Made by a program: the position numbers and the translations under genes. This document shows, piece after piece, positions 62,009 to 62,405 of a stretch of DNA of 62,405 nt. The stretch is from assembly GCA_002279765.1 (NCBI GenBank), contig NCCR01000002.1, forward strand, positions 3,065 to 65,469, given 5' to 3'. The stretch's first letter is position 1. Every line of letters starts with the position of its first letter. Source of the stretch: Verrucomicrobia bacterium 12-59-8. Its GTDB lineage: Bacteria; Verrucomicrobiota; Verrucomicrobiae; Verrucomicrobiales; Verrucomicrobiaceae. A model generated the notes under the pieces. It did no database searches, was not told the DNA's origin, and saw only the letters and a program-made list of their open reading frames with translations.

Positions 62009-62405
62009 ATGCAAACCATCCCTGACACCGCAGCGCCCGCCGCACCGCGTACGCGTTCCACCAAAAAAGTAGTGCTCATCACCCTCGCCGTCGTTCTCGG
62101 CTGTGCGGGCATCGCCGCCGCCACCGGCGCATTCTGGGTCAAACGAACCTTCTATCCGTCCGCCATGACTCCCGTGAGCCTGACCGCCACGGAGCAGGCG
62201 GAGTTCGACAGTAAGCTGCAGGCCCTGAACAATCCTGCTGCCGTGCCACCGGATGAGGCGAATCGCACCCTCGTCATCAACGAGCGCGAATTGAACGCCT
62301 ACCTCGCCCAGCAGCAGCTCGGCGAGAGCGTGCAGGTGAAGTTTGGCGAAGGCCAGGTCTCTGCTGCGGTCATTTTCACCGCCCCGGAAGATTTTCCGGT
62401 CATGC
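62009..62405 (+). CDS. Unknown membrane-anchored protein (3' end outside window)
   Basis: An open frame reaching the window end. From ATG 62009 it reads MQTIPDTAAPAAPRTRSTKK, then one transmembrane helix (VVLITLAVVLGCAGIAAATG), then a soluble part with SLTATEQAEFDSKLQALNNP and ERELNAYLAQQQLGESVQVK. An in-frame ATG at 61970 is possible. It is divergent from glpK, with 127 bases between; the C-terminal part is missing. No family recognised. Confidence 0.6.
   Translation, partial: MQTIPDTAAPAAPRTRSTKKVVLITLAVVLGCAGIAAATGAFWVKRTFYPSAMTPVSLTATEQAEFDSKLQALNNPAAVPPDEANRTLVINERELNAYLAQQQLGESVQVKFGEGQVSAAVIFTAPEDFPVM

Overview
The window is about 62.4 kb of GC-rich, densely coding bacterial DNA, with both end genes cut by the window edges. 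Gene content points to a Gram-negative member of the Verrucomicrobiota, most like Prosthecobacter/Verrucomicrobium. The signs are a DUF1501 protein, a PQQ-type beta-propeller export protein, a PEP-CTERM protein, very long exported proteins with autotransporter-like domain mosaics (subtilase, beta-helix, Calx-beta), a TIGR02206 membrane protein, and few Shine-Dalgarno sites. This assignment rests on family composition, not on a marker gene. I saw no rRNA, tRNA, CRISPR array, insertion sequence or prophage.

Layout. 1-9 kb: end of a DUF1501 gene with a terminator, a lipocalin lipoprotein, a DUF2071 protein, an exported protein with two BamE-like motifs, an APC permease, then a coupled run of membrane protein, MFS transporter and GT1 glycosyltransferase, and an exported beta-propeller. 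9-15 kb: a TrhO-RluA fusion (two RNA-uridine modifying enzymes in one chain), two PilT-family ATPases, and a wrecked OFA-family transporter whose 40-residue small subunit is still intact. 15-27 kb: a 2,158-residue subtilase, a 7-bp tandem repeat, two LolC/E permeases, a DUF3592 protein and a TIGR02206 protein. 27-33 kb: housekeeping genes speA, aat, pgsA-like, der, a MetE-like protein and a SHOCT protein. 33-40 kb: a beta-helix/Calx-beta secreted protein divergent from a histidine kinase-response regulator pair.

40-48 kb is the most interesting part. On the minus strand lies a compact bufferin-type RiPP metallophore operon: a Cys-rich precursor with a duplicated CKG motif, a hairpin, DUF692 oxidase, DUF2063 partner, DoxX, ECF sigma factor and membrane anti-sigma factor, with 4-20 bp overlaps at most joints. 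Upstream is gene debris (an mpl 5' fragment joined to what looks like a pyruvate oxidase 3' fragment). Beyond that, on the plus strand, is a redox operon: two small membrane proteins, a ferric-reductase/Rieske fusion, an unknown membrane-anchored protein, a YHS protein and a second DoxX protein. Together the two blocks look like a periplasmic metal-handling and redox island; the link between them is inference.

48-62 kb: NRDE protein, a DedA-ATP-grasp fusion, DinB protein, mpl, a long inverted repeat, an ankyrin-L,D-transpeptidase, a trypsin-like PEP-CTERM protein, a PIN-TRAM membrane protein, an unknown protein, recG, a GNAT protein coupled to glpK, and the start of an unknown membrane protein.
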